Positions 4,804-8,392 of a stretch of 8,392 nucleotides of DNA are shown here, one piece after another. Under the pieces are notes generated by a model. The model was given only the letters and a program-made list of their open reading frames with translations, ran no database searches and was not told the DNA's origin. The translations under genes were made by a program, and so were the position numbers. The stretch spans positions 1 through 8,392 of the forward strand of contig JAKOZM010000143.1 in NCBI GenBank assembly GCA_029779995.1. The letters run 5' to 3'. The stretch comes from Actinomycetes bacterium. GTDB taxonomy: Bacteria > Actinomycetota > Actinomycetes > S36-B12 > UBA10799. Position 1 is the first letter of the stretch. Every line of letters begins with the position of its first letter.

Positions 4804-6065
4804 TGTATCGGCGCCTGATCGTCTTCGGGCTGGCCGTGTGCGCCTCCGCCCTCATCGCCTTGATCGTGCCGTTGGCGCTGTCGGCACGTGACCTGGTGCA
4901 GTCCACGCAGCTCAGCGCCGCTGCCGGAGAGGCTCGAGCCGTCGCCGCACAATGGCAACAAGGAACGGACAAGCACGGCCGCACTCTGATCCCCATCCCC
5001 GATCTCAGCGGCCCGGGCCAGGTGACGCTCATCAGCCCGCGTGGGCAGGTCGCAGGTCCCAATCCACCGCAGGCCAGCCGGGCCGTCGAAGCAGCCCAGC
5101 GCGGGGGCGCAGCCTCAGACGTGGTCGATGGGGTTGGATATGTCAGCGCCCCGGCCTATTTCGACGATGCGGAGTTCGGGGTGGTGCTCGTGGCACTGAC
5201 GCCCGCGGAACTGCGCGCAGGCCTCGCCCCCCGGCTCGCCGCGATCGCAGGGGTCTCCCTCATCCTGCTGGTGATCGCCGCGGTCACCGCCTGGTGGCTG
5301 GCACGGCGCACCGTCGCCCCACTGATGGACCTGGAGCACACCGCCAACGCCGTGGCGGCCGGCGACCTCGATGCCCGCGCGGAGCCCAGCAGCATCACCG
5401 AGATCGACAACGTCGCAGTGTCGCTGAACCGGCTCACGGCGCGGGTTCAGGAGTTACTGCACGAGGAACGCGAGTACACCTCTGAACTGGCCCACCAATT
5501 GCGCACGCCGTTGACCGCTTTGAGTGTGGACGTCGACGCGGTCACCGATGCTCGCGTCCGGGTACAACTCGAGGACGACGTCCTGGCCGTACACCGCATG
5601 GTCGATGAGATCATCACCACCGCCCGACGCTCCGGACGCGAGGGGCTGCTGGCCCGCTGCGATGCGTGCGCGGTCGTGCGCGGTCGCGCCCAGTTCTGGC
5701 AGGTGCTGGCAGAGGACCAGCACCGCGACTTCAGCCAGGAGATCCCCGAGCGGTCGTTGCCCGTGCGGCTCACCGCCGACGATCTGGCGGCTGCCCTGGA
5801 CATCTTGTTCCAGAACGTCTTCCTGCACACCGCAGAAGGCACTGCCTTCGGGGTGCGAGTGGCGCCGGGCAACGGTGTGGTGGAGGTCAGCGTCTGGGAC
5901 CGCGGCCACGGCTTCGAGCCGACCCGCGACAAGGACATGGTCGGCTCGACCCAACTCGGCCTGTCGATCGCCCGGCGCCTGGCCGAGGCGTCCGGCGGCT
6001 CGATGGAGTTACTCAACGACGACGGGGCGACGGTCACCCTGCGACTTGGTCCACCGCAGCGGTAG
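4803..6065 (+). CDS. Membrane sensor histidine kinase with HAMP domain
   Basis: A 420-residue protein. TM1 is about 5-27 and an extracytoplasmic sensor region of about 115 residues runs 28-143. TM2 is about 146-166, followed by HAMP (about 167-219), a dimerisation helix with H-box His231 in ELAHQLRTPL, and an HATPase domain: N-box around Asn338 (ILFQNVFLH), G1 box DRGHG (366-370) and G2 box STQLGLSIARRLAEASGG. All residues needed for autophosphorylation are present. The sensor region contains no cysteines and no motif I recognise, so the signal is unknown. The gene overlaps the regulator by one base and the pair is certainly co-expressed. Pairing with apbE suggests a redox or flavin-related stimulus, by inference only. 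It is convergent with the GH3 gene, with a 10-nt gap. Confidence 0.93.
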   Translation: MYRRLIVFGLAVCASALIALIVPLALSARDLVQSTQLSAAAGEARAVAAQWQQGTDKHGRTLIPIPDLSGPGQVTLISPRGQVAGPNPPQASRAVEAAQRGGAASDVVDGVGYVSAPAYFDDAEFGVVLVALTPAELRAGLAPRLAAIAGVSLILLVIAAVTAWWLARRTVAPLMDLEHTANAVAAGDLDARAEPSSITEIDNVAVSLNRLTARVQELLHEEREYTSELAHQLRTPLTALSVDVDAVTDARVRVQLEDDVLAVHRMVDEIITTARRSGREGLLARCDACAVVRGRAQFWQVLAEDQHRDFSQEIPERSLPVRLTADDLAAALDILFQNVFLHTAEGTAFGVRVAPGNGVVEVSVWDRGHGFEPTRDKDMVGSTQLGLSIARRLAEASGGSMELLNDDGATVTLRLGPPQR

Positions 6066-6075
6066 ACCGGTCACG

Positions 6076-8392
6076 TCACCCCCGGTGGCGCAGGCCAGCG
6101 ACCAAGCGAGTGGCCCAGCCCGCCGTGGAGCGCGCGACCCTGTCGGGACGGCCATTGAGCAGATCGACCAAGCCGTCGACCATACCCAGCGAGACCTTGC
6201 CGGCCGAGAACAATGCCAACGACCGCAGGGGCCCCTCATCCACCGACTTTTCGATCAGTCGTCGGGTCACCGGGTCGGCGTTCTTGATGTCGGTGACCCG
6301 GAAGGACACCTCGCGCAGGAGCTTCCCGATCGGGTTGCCCGCCAACTCCCCGACCGTGGTGTTGCGCACATACGGTTTCACCGGTCGCGGCGCCGGGACA
6401 GCACGACCCAGTCGGGCGGCGAACAACTGGTCGGTGTGGGAGATCAGTGGCTCGCTAGGGAGGTGGCCGTCGAAGCCACCACTGACTGTCACGGTCACGG
6501 TCGCGGCAATGTCGGCGCTGGAGAAGCCGATCTCCAGGTCGTGCCGACCGTTGGGGACCTGCCAGCCGTCATGCCAGAAGGCGAAGCCGCGCGCGGCCAC
6601 CGGAACATCCACCACAGCGCTGCTACCTGCGTTCAGATGCACCTTGGCGAAGCCCACCAGTTCCCGCCGTGGCCGCTGCACGCGCCCGGTGCGGTCATGG
6701 CGGTAGATCTGCACGACCGTGCTGCCATCGCGCTGGCCGATGTTGTTCACCTGCACCGACACGTTGACGTCAGCGCCGGCGGTGACGTCCGCCTGCGCGC
6801 TGCAGGCACCGATCTCGAAGCGCGAGTAGCCCAGGCCATGGCCGAAGGCGAACAACGGCTCCACACCGGCCGTGGTCATGTACCGATACCCGACGTACAG
6901 GCCCTCTCGGTACTCGACTTGGTGCGGCGCACCCGGAAAGTAGGGATCGCTGCTGACGTCCTCGGCCCGCACCGGGAACGTCTCAGCCAGCCGGCCCGCG
7001 GGCTCTTCCTCGCCGTAAAGGACGTCCGCCAAGGCGGCGCCGCTTGCCTGTCCCCCCAGATAGCACTCCAAGATCGCAGCCGGTGCTTTCACCCAGGACA
7101 TCGTCACCGCCGAACCGTTGGACAAGGCCACGACGGTGCGTGGATTGACGGCGCAGACCGCTGCGATCAGATCCACCTGCTCGGCGGGTAGCTGCAGATG
7201 GTCCCGGTCGTACCCCTCACTTTCGAACAGACCTGGTAGCCCGACCATGAGGACCACCACGTCTGCGCTGGCCGCAGCCGTCACGGCCTCAGCCAGCAGT
7301 CGCGGGTCCGGCGCAGAGCCGTCAGCGTGGTAGCCCGGCGCGTACGTGACGTCGATGCCCCGGTCGAGGAAGGCGTCGCGGGCAGTGGTGACCTGCACCG
7401 CGTTGACCAGCGAGCTTCCCGCGCCCTGGAATCGCGGCTGCTCGGCGAAGGCGCCGATCAGCGCCACGCTCTGCTGGGCCTGTAACGGCAGCAAACCGTC
7501 ATTGGTCAGCAGCACCGCACTACGCGCGGCCGCTCGCCGGGCCAGGTCATGATGGGCAGCCGGGTCCACCGCAGGTCCCGGCTGGCGCGGGCTGCGGGCG
7601 ACCAGCGCCACCACCCGGTCGGCGCAGCGTTGCACGTCGGCGGCAGTCAGCCGGCCCGTGGCCAGCGCCGCCCGCACCTGCTGGTCGAACGCCCCTTTGC
7701 TGTCCGGCATCTCCAGGTCCATGCCGGCCACGACACCTGCCACCCGGTCGTTGGTCGCACCCCAGTCGCTCATCACCAGCCCGTCGAAACCCCACTCGTC
7801 GCGCAGGATCTGCGTCAGCAGCACCTGGTTGTCCGTGGCGTACGTGCCGTTGACCAGGTTGTATGCCGCCATCACCGTCCAGGGCCGCACGACCTTCACC
7901 GCATATTCGAACCCTGCCAGGTAGATCTCGCGCAGTGTCCGCTCATCCAGGACCGCGTCGACGACGAACCGGTGGGACTCCTGATTATTGACCGCGAAAT
8001 GCTTCAGACACGCTCCGACGCCCTGGGACTGGATGCCTGATGCGAGCGCCGCTGCCAACCGCCCGCTGAGCAGGGGGTCCTCCGAGAAATACTCGAAGTT
8101 GCGTCCGCAGCGAGGATGGCGCTTGATATTCATCCCCGGTCCGAGCACGACTGCCACGCCGGCCGCCCGCGCCTCGGCCCCCACGGCGGCACCCACCTGC
8201 GCGATCAGGTCCTCGTCCCACGAACTGGCCAGGGTGACGGCGGTGGGAAAACAGGTGGCCGGTGCGCTGTCCAAGAGGCCGAGGTGCTCACCGGCTGCCT
8301 CCTGTGCGCGCAGGCCGTGCGGGCCGTCGCTGAGCATCGCGCTCCCGAGTCCTGGCACGGTCTCGGTGTGCCACATACCGTCACCGGAAAGC
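6076..8392 (-). CDS. Glycoside hydrolase family 3 (beta-glucosidase-like), 5' end outside the window
   Basis: At least 771 residues are visible. The frame stays open to the edge with LSGDG before the Met at 8376, matching the usual GH3 sequence 'LLSG...WHT', so that Met is internal. Numbering from it: barrel domain about 1-260 with SDGPHGLR (16-23), RNFEYFSEDP (92-101), KHFAVNNQE (125-133) and nucleophile Asp204 in SDWGA. The alpha/beta sandwich, about 280-480, has FQGAGSS and acid/base candidate Glu387 in SEGYDR. A fibronectin-III-like domain (about 535-600) follows EYREGLYVGYRY and FAFGHGLGYS. A C-terminal extension of about 120 residues ends with PLRSLALFSAGKVS and VDLLNG. No PA14 insert is present. 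GH3 enzymes remove terminal beta-linked sugars from oligosaccharides or glycosides; the exact sugar cannot be read from the sequence. Localisation is unknown because the N-terminus is missing. Its neighbours give no pathway context. Confidence 0.93.
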   Translation of the reverse strand, partial: LSGDGMWHTETVPGLGSAMLSDGPHGLRAQEAAGEHLGLLDSAPATCFPTAVTLASSWDEDLIAQVGAAVGAEARAAGVAVVLGPGMNIKRHPRCGRNFEYFSEDPLLSGRLAAALASGIQSQGVGACLKHFAVNNQESHRFVVDAVLDERTLREIYLAGFEYAVKVVRPWTVMAAYNLVNGTYATDNQVLLTQILRDEWGFDGLVMSDWGATNDRVAGVVAGMDLEMPDSKGAFDQQVRAALATGRLTAADVQRCADRVVALVARSPRQPGPAVDPAAHHDLARRAAARSAVLLTNDGLLPLQAQQSVALIGAFAEQPRFQGAGSSLVNAVQVTTARDAFLDRGIDVTYAPGYHADGSAPDPRLLAEAVTAAASADVVVLMVGLPGLFESEGYDRDHLQLPAEQVDLIAAVCAVNPRTVVALSNGSAVTMSWVKAPAAILECYLGGQASGAALADVLYGEEEPAGRLAETFPVRAEDVSSDPYFPGAPHQVEYREGLYVGYRYMTTAGVEPLFAFGHGLGYSRFEIGACSAQADVTAGADVNVSVQVNNIGQRDGSTVVQIYRHDRTGRVQRPRRELVGFAKVHLNAGSSAVVDVPVAARGFAFWHDGWQVPNGRHDLEIGFSSADIAATVTVTVSGGFDGHLPSEPLISHTDQLFAARLGRAVPAPRPVKPYVRNTTVGELAGNPIGKLLREVSFRVTDIKNADPVTRRLIEKSVDEGPLRSLALFSAGKVSLGMVDGLVDLLNGRPDRVARSTAGWATRLVAGLRHRG

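Noticed and set aside
6065..6086. Terminator between the histidine kinase and GH3 genes
   Set aside because: GACCGGTC (6065-6072) and ACCGG/CCGGT could form weak stems, but there is no T-tract and the gap is only 10 bases.
5524..7191. Plus-strand open frame of 555 codons
   Set aside because: It runs out of frame through the histidine kinase and antisense through the GH3 gene, both strongly supported. No domain is visible in it.
8374..8376. ATG as the start of the GH3 gene
   Set aside because: The frame stays open to the window edge and the residues before it (LSGDG) match conserved GH3 sequence, so the real start lies outside the window.
1..8392. Defence system, CRISPR, toxin-antitoxin or mobile element
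   Set aside because: No nuclease, helicase, integrase, transposase, repeat array or paired small antitoxin/toxin genes could be recognised.

Overview
The window comes from a GC-rich genome whose gene content points to an actinobacterium, probably free-living in soil or fresh water. The pointers are an actinobacterial-type (group 1h) [NiFe]-hydrogenase small subunit, GTG start codons, dense packing and actinobacterial-style ApbE and two-component proteins. No rRNA, tRNA, CRISPR array, insertion sequence or phage gene was seen. No stretch longer than about 300 bases lacks a gene.

Layout. (1) Positions 1-1661, minus strand: the promoter-proximal end of a hydrogenase operon. In transcription order it holds a DUF1641 protein, a single-chain fusion of the nickel-insertion proteins HypA and HypB, and the start of the hydrogenase small subunit, which is cut by the window edge. 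The genes are 5 nt apart and then overlap in ATGA. (2) About 1671-1899: the upstream region of this operon, shared with a divergent plus-strand gene. (3) 1900-2310, plus: a small PhnB-like VOC-fold protein. (4) 2380-2670, plus: a small exported protein with a lysine/arginine-rich C-terminus, convergent with (5) 2737-3060, minus: a small single-pass membrane protein with a proline-rich stem and an acidic tail. (6) 3061-3206: a divergent regulatory region with 11-bp direct repeats, a perfect TTGACA and a 9-bp inverted repeat covering the Shine-Dalgarno of the next gene. (7) 3207-6065, plus: a tight operon of ApbE (FAD:protein FMN transferase), an OmpR-family response regulator and a HAMP sensor histidine kinase. 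(8) 6076-8392, minus: a GH3 beta-glucosidase-like gene that runs off the right edge and is convergent with the kinase gene.

How the parts work together. Group 1h hydrogenases are known to scavenge H2 at atmospheric concentration in aerobic actinobacteria. Placing nickel-insertion functions as one fused chain directly ahead of the small subunit suggests dedicated, co-translated maturation. The ApbE/two-component operon looks like the regulatory and flavinylation part of a cluster that in related actinobacteria also carries an FMN-binding protein and a ferric-reductase-like membrane protein. Neither is present here, so the flavinylation target lies elsewhere or is unrecognised. The GH3 enzyme appears to be an unrelated neighbour in sugar catabolism.

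Most unusual points: the HypA-HypB fusion; the Cys-to-Asn change in the first cluster motif of the hydrogenase small subunit; the repeat and hairpin architecture in front of apbE; and the two small exported proteins of opposite charge that face each other.
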